Shown here one piece after another: positions 9,896 to 20,600 of a stretch of DNA of 64,000 nt. The notes below the pieces were generated by a model, which worked only from the letters and a program-made list of their open reading frames with translations, ran no database searches and was not told the DNA's origin. The stretch is from Skeletonema tropicum. Taxonomy: Eukaryota > Bacillariophyta > Thalassiosirophyceae > Thalassiosirales > Thalassiosiraceae. Location of the stretch: the NCBI GenBank assembly GCA_037178625.1, contig CM074132.1, forward strand, positions 2,356,001-2,420,000. The letters are read 5' to 3'. Numbering within the stretch: the stretch's first letter is position 1; every line of letters starts with the position of its first letter. Both the position numbers and the translations under genes were made by a program.

Positions 9896-11003
9896 AGAGC
9901 GTCCTTAACTTATTACTTACGCAAATTTGGGTTCGCATGAGTTGTGACGTTTTTGTGACCTTGTGGAGCGCGCAAATTTTGGACCAACCGGCACCAAAGT
10001 TCTGGCACCTTTTCTCCCACCATTTTTTGAAAATTTTTGAACTGCAGCGGCGTTCTCTCCGGCCGTCCGAGCCCACTCGACATGGCGCTCATGCCCTCCT
10101 GGTGTGGTCGGTCCAGTAATACTATCGTTACTATTACCACTCCATCATGGCACGTGCTCCCGCACGTCGCTTGCGCACATATCTGCTTTAAGCTGTCTTG
10201 CCAATGTTACCACTGGGGATGGATGATCAGAGAACTCTTCACCACTGAATTCATCAACGATTCCCTTAATTATTACTCTCAATTTCACAGTTGCGGGGTT
10301 TTTGCATTTCCACTTACTATAATGACGGAAAAGTCCATTGCCATCACGCTCACCGCCAGTAGGTTGGCCCTCAAAGAAGGTTGTCATCAAAGCCTTCCAC
10401 TTTTCGCCGGTTCCCTGACCGCGCTTGGGAATTTTAAGTACTTCTGTATGGCTAGTTTCGATGAGCATACATACAGCCATTTCATGTAAGTCTGTGTGGC
10501 CAGGTTGTAGACATTTTAAGAATGACTGCAACCCAGGAGGGAACGGGGCAGCGGGAGCCGCAGTGACAGTGGCGGCGGTGGATGGATTTGTTTCGGATTC
10601 GGACGACATGGTGCATGTGAAATAAGTTGTAGCAACATCACACAACTCCATGGCTGCAGCCACGCCACTGCCACGCCACTGCCACCTGCTCACGTACGTG
10701 CTGACGTTCGTGAGCAGATATTCATTGCTGCTGTCAATACTGCTGCCGAGACTTGCCTAATGACCGCACTTACTTGCTCACCATGGCTGTTGCCAAAGTA
10801 TTTACTTGATGTCAAAAAAGAGATATATTAGTTCCTACGTGAAAGAGTGGTCTTATTTACTTACGGAAAAATTCGATTTTGCGTAAGTAAATCAGCAATT
10901 TCTCTTGTCTTACTTACGCAAAACGTCATCAAAAAATTCCACAACTCACAAGTGACGTCATTTCGTTCAGTTTTTTGCGTAAGTAATAAGTTAAGGACGC
11001 TCT
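9896..11003. mobile_element. TIR DNA element, copy 1 (1108 bp)
   Basis: The ends are perfect 30-bp terminal inverted repeats beginning AGAGCGTCCTTAACTTATTA and continuing into CTTACGCAAA. The sequence is bounded by ATT on both sides (GATATT before, ATTTCG after), which may be a 3-bp target duplication of the kind PIF/Harbinger elements make. A second copy lies at 48085-49384 at a constant offset of 38189 bp for the first 282 bases, with only scattered substitutions. This copy lacks a 196-bp segment that copy 2 has, at about 10177/10178, and has a 5-bp longer GCCACGCCACT run near 10660. No transposase is recognised, so the element is probably non-autonomous or of an undescribed type. Confidence 0.88.
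10145..10651 (-). CDS. ORF of TIR element copy 1, unknown protein
   Basis: The frame is open upstream to 10693, but the first ATG is at 10651 (MELCDVATTY); a second candidate is 10609 (MSSESETNPS). The product is about 168 aa. An Ala/Thr/Pro-rich leader is followed by a conserved-looking block, HTDLHEMAVCMLIETS, KRGQGTGEKWKALMTTFF and GLFRHYSKWKCKNPATVKLR. No transposase, DDE or HTH motif is recognised. The end of this ORF (CASDVREHVP) differs from copy 2 because of the 196-bp deletion, so copy 2 is closer to the ancestral reading. It is probably an element-encoded protein, or a host fragment captured by it. Confidence 0.45.
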   Translation of the reverse strand: MELCDVATTYFTCTMSSESETNPSTAATVTAAPAAPFPPGLQSFLKCLQPGHTDLHEMAVCMLIETSHTEVLKIPKRGQGTGEKWKALMTTFFEGQPTGGERDGNGLFRHYSKWKCKNPATVKLRVIIKGIVDEFSGEEFSDHPSPVVTLARQLKADMCASDVREHVP

Positions 11004-11228
11004 ATTTCGTGAACTTGGGCACGGTGGATTCGCCTTAGCATTTGTGATCGCTAACTATCGCTAACCCTGAAATCCAAAAATCTGATGAGAAGCACCATGT
11101 CGATCGTAGCTTCCGTCAACTTGTTACTATGTACTACAATCTATGCCATTATGCCGTTCCAACGCAAAAATGAAGACATAAGTGGCTGCATCGTTCTTCG
11201 CCTCATATGATTTGATACTAATTATCGA

Positions 11229-12400
11229 TTACCAAGGTTCGGCTTCAGCACAAAGAGTAACACCATGTGCCTCAAACATGTGAACACGGAGAGCCACATT
11301 AAGTAAGCGCTTCCTGCAATGAGAACAAGTGCTGACAGGATACGATACGTTCACCTGCGCCGTTTCCTTGGCATCATTTCGGACTGCGCCATCGCCATTA
11401 TCATCTGAAGCTGTAGATGGATCGACTACCATCAGAGGTTGATGGAGAGCAACCTCCCCATTGATGTCTGTGACTGAAGATCTTTCGTCGACCTCGACAG
11501 TACCAATTTGTCTCTCGGCAACAGTGCTATTATCTATTTTGACATCTTCTGCTCTGGGATGCCGGTAAGCATATATATTAGGACGCTTTGACTCCTCTTC
11601 CAAATGCAAAACAATAGATTGTATGAATTCGGCATTCTTCAAGTAATACTGAATTAAGACCTTCTTCTTGAGTTCCTTCCCGCGAGTAGCGCCCATCTGA
11701 CACATCCATTGGTTCCAGATTGCATGGGCGCTTTAGATGTTTTGCTCGTCAAAACCGCCAAGAGTTCCCCACATAGTCAGCTGGTCAAGAAGATGGCCTA
11801 TGAAGAGGAGATGACTTTTGGGGAATGCAGGAAGTTTTGACTTCCACTCGGCAATCGGTACGTCTGTGACTAATAGCTTGACAATGAGATCGTTGAGCTT
11901 CTTAATGTTCGCTTCAAAGTCACTAATTGTCTTTCCGGACTGCTTATTAATGGATTTGATTACTCGTTGGATTTTGAACCATGGAGACACAACTTCCTTC
12001 ATTCGCAATGTGAAATTATTCAACTCTTCCTTCAGATCTTATTGTACGATGATTGGATCAAACTCTCGAACATGTCACTGTGTATGACTTCACTATGATC
12101 CGCATAATTTATGTAATGGTTACCGACCATTTGTGCTTCAAAGTAAGTTTGCCTGTCACAACCATTCTTCTTCAACACACTTCCTCAAACTTTCTTTTCG
12201 AATGACCACCATGACAAAATTGTATTGTTGGTAATGCTGAGCTGCTCCATGAGCATGACAGTGTAATCAGCAAGGTTGGAATTTTCTTTCGTGCTGTTGA
12301 CCAGTTCCGCAAATTCAGTCTCCAATTGCTGCTTAAGACGCTTTAACTCATCCTCGAGTTGCTGCTGCGTAGGGCGTAGGTGAGGATTCCGTCTTTCGCT
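11229..12400 (-). pseudogene. Decayed member of an unrecognised coiled-coil/zinc-finger repeat family, copy A
   Basis: Reading the minus strand, a coiled-coil piece (QQQLEDELKRLKQQLETEF, near 12360-12300) is followed by ISDFEANIKKLNDLIVKLL. Next comes FPKSHLLFIGHLLDQLTMWG up to an in-frame TAA at 11733-11735. The same frame then resumes (SAHAIWNQWMCQMGATRGKE) and runs to TAA at 11229. The C-terminus has a zinc-finger-like CSHCRKRLL...HMFEAHG (C-x2-C ... H-x4-H). A related broken copy lies at 43626-44972. The stop and frame changes indicate decay. No reverse transcriptase, integrase or transposase is visible, so the class is open. Confidence 0.6.
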
Positions 12401-12478
12401 TCATCTAACACACGCCTGCAACTAGAACACATCACTTTCAAGTGATCAAAATACTCGCATCAAGAGGGAAGATGAACC

Positions 12479-12760
12479 ATGTCACTGCTGCTTCGCGACA
12501 ACGGAGTAATTGAGAAGGACCGGTTAGCTTCATTGGGGCTGAGTGATCGTGACCTCTCGTTGAACGACGCTAGGGAGCCACCATTGCTGCAGATTCTCTG
12601 CCACGTTTTGATGTTTTCGAAGATGATGGAGCAACAAATTGCCCGGAGGCACCTGACACTGGAGTATGTAGACAGACACCACATTCGGCGCATTTCGGTG
12701 GCTCCCACTTCCTCTATTGCGGTTAGAATTGGAGGGCTGAAGTCGCCATGGTTTTGCTAG
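12479..12760 (+). CDS. Small hypothetical ORF, doubtful
   Basis: This 93-aa frame starts at ATG (MSLLLRDNGVIEKDRLASLG). Its composition is balanced, but no family is recognised. It lies just upstream of, and opposite to, the decayed zinc-finger relic, and overlaps competing frames on the other strand. It may be part of the same repeat or simply fortuitous. Confidence 0.2.
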   Translation: MSLLLRDNGVIEKDRLASLGLSDRDLSLNDAREPPLLQILCHVLMFSKMMEQQIARRHLTLEYVDRHHIRRISVAPTSSIAVRIGGLKSPWFC

Positions 12761-13124
12761 TAAATGTGTGCACAAAATGTAGAAATGATGCTTGGCGCCA
12801 AAAAAAAACTAGATTTCAAAATCTAAAAGCAGGAGTTCTCATAATGATCTCACGCACAAAAACGTTAATACCGTTTGTATACACTAGATATTTTAGGGGT
12901 GAATGCTTTTGACAACCAACTAGTGAGACGGCAACACCCAGCATATTCTAATTCGCAAGAGTCTGGGGAACACGAATATTTTGGGGTTGCCTCTCAGGGG
13001 TGTTTTATTGGTCGAACTCACTAACTACCCTCTACGTAGGAATTAGTTCAAAGTCGGAGTCACACAAATGTCGTCTGCCGCGGTCTCGAATCCACCGTGT
13101 GGGTGGTAGGCGAGGTTTGTTCGA
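12761..13124. other. Intergenic, no gene seen
   Basis: This is 364 bp without a supported gene. It contains one exact copy of the recurrent 15-mer TACGTAGGAATTAGT at 13033-13047. Confidence 0.4.
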
Positions 13125-13373
13125 TTATCGGCCTCTACAGCTAAATATTCCATATTTTTGACATGTTTCATGTTCAGCCTCGTTGGTCTTGCAGAGTTTG
13201 CCAGGAGCTGCTATCTCACTTCTACTGCGTGTGATCTGCATTGCTTCGTTGATGTAGATCATTGAAAAGTAAAATCCTTCATTTCCAATGAAGCAATGCA
13301 AGCTAAGCTCGGCAATTGGACAAGAAAGAAAGCAAGTAAAGATAAGCACGTATGTGATAGAATACTTAGTCAT
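13125..13373 (-). CDS. Small putative secreted protein
   Basis: The first ATG in this frame is at 13373 (the upstream start at 13379 is GTG). It gives 82 aa: MTKYSITYVLIFTCFLSCPI is a plausible signal peptide, followed by a short mature region with five cysteines (LHCF, KLCK, HETCQK, FSCRGR). No family is recognised. Small Cys-containing secreted proteins are common in diatoms, but this could also be a chance ORF. Confidence 0.35.
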   Translation of the reverse strand: MTKYSITYVLIFTCFLSCPIAELSLHCFIGNEGFYFSMIYINEAMQITRSRSEIAAPGKLCKTNEAEHETCQKYGIFSCRGR

Positions 13374-13533
13374 CTTCACTTAATATTATTTAGCACTACT
13401 CATATTTAGTCGAACTCGAGAACTACTGCTAGCTAGCTATACATGTTTTCCTCACCTACCATACATCTAAAAAGTAATTATGTACAAACAAGGGCACCTT
13501 CTCTCTTATTAAAAAAGGAGCAAAAGGGCGTCC

Positions 13534-14094
13534 TCATATTTCAAAATCAAAGATTAAGCCATCCTCTTCTTCATCACATATCGACTTATCCTGCTGCTGC
13601 AAGGCCTCAGGAGCAGCGCTGGCGAGAGTAGAGCTAGAACTCTCCAAGGTGTAATTCCAGCTCGGAAGAGAGGATGGTAATGAACTGGTCCGACCACGAG
13701 TACTGCTGCCACTACAGAAACAGTCAGGCGAAACTACTCTTGGTCTCTTCGTGTCAATCGTGTCACCATCACCTCCACTCCTGCAACTACTGCATATTAA
13801 CCACTCTTCATTCAGTTGATCACTCGTTGGATTTGATGCTTCCAACGATGACAGCGGAAGTGCCTGCGTCTGCATCAGATTCTCAAGCGATCTTATGACC
13901 TTAGGATGGTAGTCTGATCTCTGACAGGAGATAAACATACCGGTGAGCAGCCGCTGATACATTTGGCTTTCATGCCATTCGGCTACCTTGCTGGCATGCT
14001 CTAGGTCCAATTGAGAGTATCTGTTGTGTCGGCAATCGTCTTCGGATATTGGAATGGGGATTGATTTGGAGGATGAGTGCGATGAGGACAGCAT
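13534..14094 (-). CDS. Hypothetical protein, Ser-rich with acidic C-terminus
   Basis: This is a 186-aa frame from ATG 14094 to TGA 13534-13536. The central stretch (YSQLDLEHASKVAEWHESQM, then YQRLLTGMFISCQRSDYHPK) looks helical and structured. The flanks are Ser-rich, with CSSCRSGG and CFCSGSS cysteine pairs. The end is an acidic-hydrophobic tail, CDEEEDGLIFDFEI. It has no signal peptide or membrane segment. The family is not recognised; coding is supported by length, ATG start and composition only. Confidence 0.55.
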   Translation of the reverse strand: MLSSSHSSSKSIPIPISEDDCRHNRYSQLDLEHASKVAEWHESQMYQRLLTGMFISCQRSDYHPKVIRSLENLMQTQALPLSSLEASNPTSDQLNEEWLICSSCRSGGDGDTIDTKRPRVVSPDCFCSGSSTRGRTSSLPSSLPSWNYTLESSSSTLASAAPEALQQQDKSICDEEEDGLIFDFEI

Positions 14095-15454
14095 TATTGT
14101 CGGGAATGAATGAATTGATGAAGAAATGTTCTTTATCCAAAAGGAGCAACGTTAAAACTGCTCAGGGGGCTAGGGCCTTCGCCTACTCTTCTCTTCTCAA
14201 CACAAATACTGTTGTGTTTCGTTATTGTACAATCACAGTTGCAGTGAAAAAGAACATTTGCCTTGCTGTGGTAATGTAAAGAAGTACAATAAGTATGTGC
14301 TCTGCAATCTGCAAAGAAGAGAAGTGGATGTATCACTTCACGCTACTTATCGAGCAAAAAGTGCTCGTGGAACAAATCCAGAAAAAAATCTACACAACAC
14401 CGTAAGGCTCAAAAATTGGCACCTAGTAATTTTGTAATTGTAGCTATAAGTAGAGTACAAAAATATTTTTGACTCACCGTAAGGATCCAGGCCTTATCGA
14501 GCAAAAAGTGCTGGGGTCAGGTGATAATAGAATTGTTTGAGGAAAGCGAAGGTGAAAAGCAGCTGCCCACTAATTCCGCGTCTAAATTGAACATCCTAGC
14601 AGCTGGACAAAATGTCAGTCGTAGAAAAGGTGAATGGCAGTTTTTTAAGCTTTTTCTGCTAAGGCCTTTGTATACTAAAGACCAATTTAGGAATTAGTAT
14701 GTAAAGCCTACCAGAATAACCTTTGTTATCATTCTCAGAGTGAACCGTTATGAGGCTTTTTAAGGCATTGCCACTTTGAGTACCGCACAAGCCCTCATTA
14801 ACCTTTGATCGCAAAGGGTAAAGTACAAAAAAGAACCTGAAAGAACCTGTGGAGAGAACCCGATGCGTGAGCTTAGTCGGCCATCTGTTGTGTTCCTTTG
14901 CGCATCGAGTTGTGAGTTGTGTTGCTGTTGACCAGTTGTGGCCTTCATTGAAGACGCCAGAAGCCAGAGACATGCTTCCCGCCACCGCCCCTTGCCCCTT
15001 CTCCAAAATTCTCAACGATTCATCTACGATCGTGTGTAGCGATCTACCTTGGAATTAGTATGAAAAGCTGTCACACCGAATTTGAAGGTTCGCATTCTGA
15101 GAAAGAGAACTCGATCTTTTATTCTGTTGAGCATGAGTGCATTTTCATGTGTCGTTGACCACGCATTGGTTGATTATCCACGATAGAGAATTGTTTATGA
15201 CTGCGCTGAATGAGAATCGACCATAACAAAGGAGAACTAATCGGCAATAGAGGGCGGGTCCACCAACTCTGTTACAAAAACGACGGTGGAGGTTTAAAAA
15301 GAGGCTGCGCTTCGAACTCCAATCGCTGATCTCTCGATCATTGGCCATCTGGCGGAATCCGAATCGATCTGACAGATACATTCTCTGGTCTTGATGAGAC
15401 GCAGTCTACTAATCCACATCGATACAATTATTACTACTTACATCCATCGATATC
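14095..15454. other. Intergenic, 1.36 kb, short repeats only
   Basis: No supported gene is present. The 20-mer CTTATCGAGCAAAAAGTGCT occurs twice, near 14347 and 14494, and part of it can fold as CGAGCA/TGCTCG. A looser direct repeat, GAATTAGTATGnAAAGC, occurs near 14693 and 15053, and each copy is followed by a CATTCT(C/G)AGA-like stretch. These may be relics of a small element. The last about 100 bp is the probable 5' flank of the RING gene. Confidence 0.45.
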
Positions 15455-17377
15455 ATGGCAGATCAACATCCCTACTTGCGGGGCAGCAGATTATTGAATC
15501 TCTTTCGAGACGATAATTTCAACGACAGCAGCAGCATGACAGTGACTGCCAACACTACCACCATTACCACCAGCATGTTGGTTGAAAACAACGGCCTTCC
15601 TCCCGAACAGTCAGCCCCCTGGTCCACACGTAAAACAATTCTTCTTGCAGAAGCAATTGTAGTCACAGCAATTGTCCTCCCAATTGTATTTTGTTTCTTG
15701 TACCAACGTGCCTCCAAATCGGGTCATTTGCCTCAAGCGAGATCTACTACCCGCAGAGCAGGTGACGCCGATGCAGCAGCAGCTGTGATGAGCTCGGATA
15801 GAACCCTTCGGAGTATCTTACAGCAGCAGCAAGAAGAATTCGAGGCGGAGCAACAACAGCAGCAGCATGATGAAGATCAGACACCACGAACTCTGATTCA
15901 ACGGCTAGCCTCTATCCCGTCCACACTTCTCTCCATCCTAAGCTACCCCTTACGCGCAATTGACGCAGGAGTGAATTCTTGGTCCACTTCCAATGAAGAT
16001 ATTACATTTTTGAGGAGTGTTATGGAGCGGTTGGAAGAGGAGCGAGTGGCGCAGTTGGAAGATGTGGAGGAGCGGGGGGAGAGGTTGAAGTTGGCGTTTA
16101 GTAAGGGGGATAGTGTTTGGGTGAGTTCGTATTGTTGCTTGTGAAGTTGTATCAATTGCAATCTGTTCTAACAATCTTCATTTGATATTATTGACATATC
16201 CGGACAGGAAATTGCTGAAGAACACTTCGTCCCGCCACCAACTTTGTATGCTCTATCTCCCTCGTCACCCGAGATGATGGCGAAATACATTGGTGGAGTT
16301 CACATTCAAAATACTGCTTCTTCTTCTGCTAATAAAGATAAAGAAGGAGCGACGGAGGACAAGATTGTTGAAGAAAGAGAATTGGGGGAGGAGGAGGTAT
16401 TGAGTGAGGAAGAGGTAAAGCGTGTAGATAATGACAATTATGATGATGCTATGAATACAGCTAATGATGCAGCAGTTGATGCTATTGCTACCGCAACTAA
16501 TGATAATAATGAAGCAGAGGAAAGTGACAAGAATAGAGAAGATAAGATCAATGGCGAAAACATCAATATTGAGGAGGAGGAGGAGGAAAGTGAACAAAAT
16601 CACCAATCATCATCACTCATGATGGGCGAAACAAATGAACAGGCTCGTTCAGTATCACCGCTAATGGCTGATGAAGAAGAAGAATTTGTAGGAGAAATGA
16701 CACTGTCCTCTCCAGCACGTTCATCGTCACCTTTGGATACCGGTGGTGAAGCCCCTGCCTTCTTGTACCTTCCCAATCGCAAAAGTAGAAGTAGAGCCAA
16801 TACGAATGAAACAGCGCCTACTGCCAACTTGACCTCATTGGCATCTTCGTCGAATCACTCTCAATCATTTGTTTTGGATTCAATTCCAACAAGCAGCAGT
16901 CACACGAATTATTGCACACAAATTGACAGCCCTGCTGCCGACGCTGCTAATACTGCAACCTTTGTTGAAGAGGATGAACTCAAATCAGTTCCCAACAATT
17001 GTGCAATTTGTCTCTCCGAATACGTCTCGGGTGATACCATCGTTACATCTTGCGACGCAATGTGTCCACATGCGTTCCATCAGGAGTGTATCATAGAATG
17101 GCTTGTGAAAATGCAGGTGGGGGCGCCGTGTCCATGTTGTAGGCGGACTTTTGTGGAGTTGAGTCCGAGTCGTCCACCTGCTGTTGCTGCTACTACTACT
17201 ACTACTACTGCTACTGTCGCTGATGGTGGTACTGTTGAAGGTGTTGGTGGTGATAGCAACACCAATACAACTAGTCTGGAAGAGCAGGAACGACGAAGAG
17301 AGGAACTGCGAAGGACAATTCAATTGGGGATTCGGAGGGGAAGGGCATTTGATTTCTCCGTAATTTCACTCAGGTAA
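15455..17377 (+). CDS. Membrane-anchored RING-H2 E3 ubiquitin ligase, two exons
   Basis: Exon 1 is 15455-16120 and exon 2 is 16208-17377. The 87-bp intron has GTGAGT and CCGGACAG boundaries and phase 0, giving 611 aa. One membrane segment lies near residues 64-88 (ILLAEAIVVTAIVLPIVFCF). Poly-Gln (EEFEAEQQQQQ), coiled-coil and long acidic low-complexity regions follow. The RING-H2 finger is NCAICLSEYVSG, then CPHAFHQECIIEWL and CPCCRRTF, with the C-x2-C ... C-x-H-x2-H-x2-C ... C-x2-C spacing of ATL-like ligases. It should transfer ubiquitin from an E2 to membrane or cytosolic substrates, which are unknown. It is convergent with the ankyrin gene, 240 bp apart. Confidence 0.88.
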
Positions 17378-17617
17378 TGTCAAATGTATGTGGCTGCCAG
17401 AGAAATGCTTCCTGATAGAACAGATAAGTAAGTAGCACCATGAAAGGATTAGATTACGACCAGGAGAGATGGATGCGAAGTGTTTACTATGTAGCTTAGA
17501 GAGCAATGCGTCTCAGTGTGAAGTTTGTACGATTCAGAATTAACGGTTCAATATATTGTGTTTCGTGTACAGTGTGTACCTAACTAATAATTATTTACAA
17601 CAACAATGTGTATTAAA

Positions 17618-20600
17618 TTAAAATTGCTCCTCCTCAAGATCCTCGATCTTCGCAAGAGTACTCGTTACAAACTTCATCATAATCCTTCCATTCTCCCCTT
17701 CCGCAAGTTTGATGTACTTGTCCAAACCTGCTGACATCATTGGGCCGTCTCTTTGTCCCTGATCATTGTCCTTCCCCATCTGCAATGCCACCCACAAGAA
17801 TATTTGGAATTGCTTCTGAACATTCGGACGTGTTGACTTGGACATGGCCAGCATTAGCGCCGCATCAAGTATTGGCATGCCCGCCTTACAGAGGAAGAGG
17901 TTCGGGTGCATCCGTGCGGCGGAAATGAGACCTCTTGCCAGTGCCAGCTGAACGTCAACCTGTTCGGAGGCGCGTGTGCCCTTGAGGATGTCGTGCCGCA
18001 TCTCCTTGAGTGCCAAAGTCGTTGTGGTTGCTGTTAATTTGTGATCAGATGGACTTGGGCTGCGTCCCAATAATGGGCCGATTGCGCGATATGCCGCAGA
18101 TCTGATGACTGGATTTTTATCCTTCGTTCGTCGGCGGAGAAGTGCGACGGTGGCATCACTGATATCTTTCGAGGCCATAAGTTGCGACCCCCATTTGATG
18201 GAAAGGATGGAGTTGCATGCCAATAGTTTGCCATGCTTGATTATGACATCCTCCTCAACGCGGCTAACTCCAGTCTTACCAGTAGACTTGCCGGCCGACG
18301 ACGCGGAGAAGGTGCTCGATTCGTCACTACATATATCCAAAACGAGCTCCCTCATCACAGTGAAAGCATCGTCAGAATCACCTACCGATTCAAGCGTTGC
18401 TCCCAATACACGGGCAGATGCCTCCCTCACTTGCGTATCTACCGAAAAAAGGAACTCCGATCCACAATCAAGACATGATCGTGCTACCCTATCAGAAATG
18501 GAACCGGGACGTGATTTGAATACAACTTCGGCCACTCCAGATAGTATTGATGATTGTATTCGCATCATATCTGCCCCCACTGCTGTCACACCGGGGCCAA
18601 CGATGATTCCCTCAGGGGAGGCGGCATCGCTGCTGCTAGCCCCTTGATGGATGACCACGTCCAACCACCCTGAAACAACCACATCAAGCGATTCATTCAT
18701 TCCCCACACTCCACCCCAACTGGCCAGTCGACCAGCTGTTCGGATTGCCTCTTCTCTGATGTATCCCTCTCCATTGATCAGCGCTCCCATCAGCGCAGCC
18801 TGGAGAGCAATCCTATGATTCGATGCGGCGTCCCCATCATCTGGCAAAGCCATGCCCCCATCCCCATTCCCTCCAAATGGACGCGGGTATGCCTCTAACA
18901 GTGGTCCAACGGCGGTTTCCCAAGATTTACCATTCTCGATAGCCATCACAATTGGGAGTTTACCAGTACTAGGATCGACCATGGATGCCGCTCCGGGATG
19001 TAGGTCGAGGATATCCTTCACCATTGTGTGCTGCAAGAAAGGAGCACGGGCCATATTTGCCATGGACGAAGAGACAGAGTTACTATTTGATGATATGAAT
19101 CCCGACCCCGATATCCTATGCTGCGAAACAACACTCTCCCTTGATAAACTACGTCCAAATCTGGGATTGTAAACCTGTCCCGACGTAGCACGACTGCGCC
19201 CCGTCCTCGTGGTGTTATTGGTCAGCCCCGTAGCGAAGGATATGTTGGATATACCGGAGGTTACACTATCGGAAGAACTCGGACGGCGCATCCCGGCAGC
19301 AGCATACGACGAAGACTTGTAGTATGCTGCCCCAACCTCCGAGGAGGACAGCCACGCCTTGATCCGAGAGGAGTATCCCTCACGTCCACCTCGGCTTTGG
19401 TATCTAGCGCATACGGCAATGTGAAGAGGAAGGCGCATATTCTCCGAGTCGGGTTGAAGGATGATATTGGAGGCACTATCACCAGTAGTGATAGTAGGAT
19501 CTCCTCTTTCAAATTCGGTAGGAATTATGTGATGATCCCATTCATCTCCTTCGCTTCCTTTCACTCCCTCTTCCGTGGCACCAGCCTCATCATCATCCTT
19601 TGCACACATACACTTGAGAACCAATTTGGCCAATGGAGCAGGACATTCCCAAACACCTGCGGCCGCATGGACAATTGAGAATTGCCGGTCGGAATATTCC
19701 TGTACATTGACCTCATTAGTATAACTCTGATGCTGTGAGTCCTGGGGGGGCATCTGCTCATCACTATCACTATCGTGTTCATCCACCGAAGATAGTCTTG
19801 TCCTGCTGACCAAGTTTGGCTTTGCCATGGCAACAGCTGCGGAACTTATACCCCCAACTAATTCATCATCAAAAGGTACACTCCCCAAGTACGCCGCCCT
19901 CAACAACACACTTAGCATACTCCAACACTCATACAACTCCCCACCCTTTTTCCAACACCGATCCCTCAATTCCCCCACAGACACATCCTCCTCTAACGCT
20001 TCCATAATCTCCTCGGCATAATCATCAAAGAGTAAAGTTAGGGGTGTACGACCCCGTTCATCTTCCATCGTGGAAGATTGTGGATCCACTCGTAGCAACG
20101 ATTGCACGATACTTGGTCGGACAGGTGTACGAAATCCAGATAGAGCACAGTGGAGAGGTGTACGACGACGACGATCTAATAATCGTGTGGGTGGTGGTGG
20201 AGGTGATGATACATCATTGGTATTAGAAGAAGAAGAAGTTCCTCCAGACTGAGTATTGTTAGCACTCGTCATCAACATACAGCACGTTGTCATGCTCTCC
20301 ACCAATAAATTGACCACTTCCAATCCAGCACCACAATATACTGCAAAGTGCAATGGTGTCAACCCATCGGTAGTACGACGTATGGATGCCTCGGAGGGCG
20401 AGGCATTTAGTAATGCCCGAATAACTGCAGGAGGTGGTTGACGACGGCATGCCAAATGGAGGGGAGTGTTGCGACGTCTATCTGTATAACGTGTCTGGAG
20501 GCATGGATGATTGGTTGTTTGCGATGATGACGACGTCTGCTGTTGTCGCCTCGCATTACTTGCACGTGGTGTTGGCCCTTCATCTGCCACAGCCAAATTA

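Noticed and set aside
11706..11735. In-frame TAA in relic A as possible read-through
   Set aside because: The related copy B carries different stops and frame changes; general decay is simpler.
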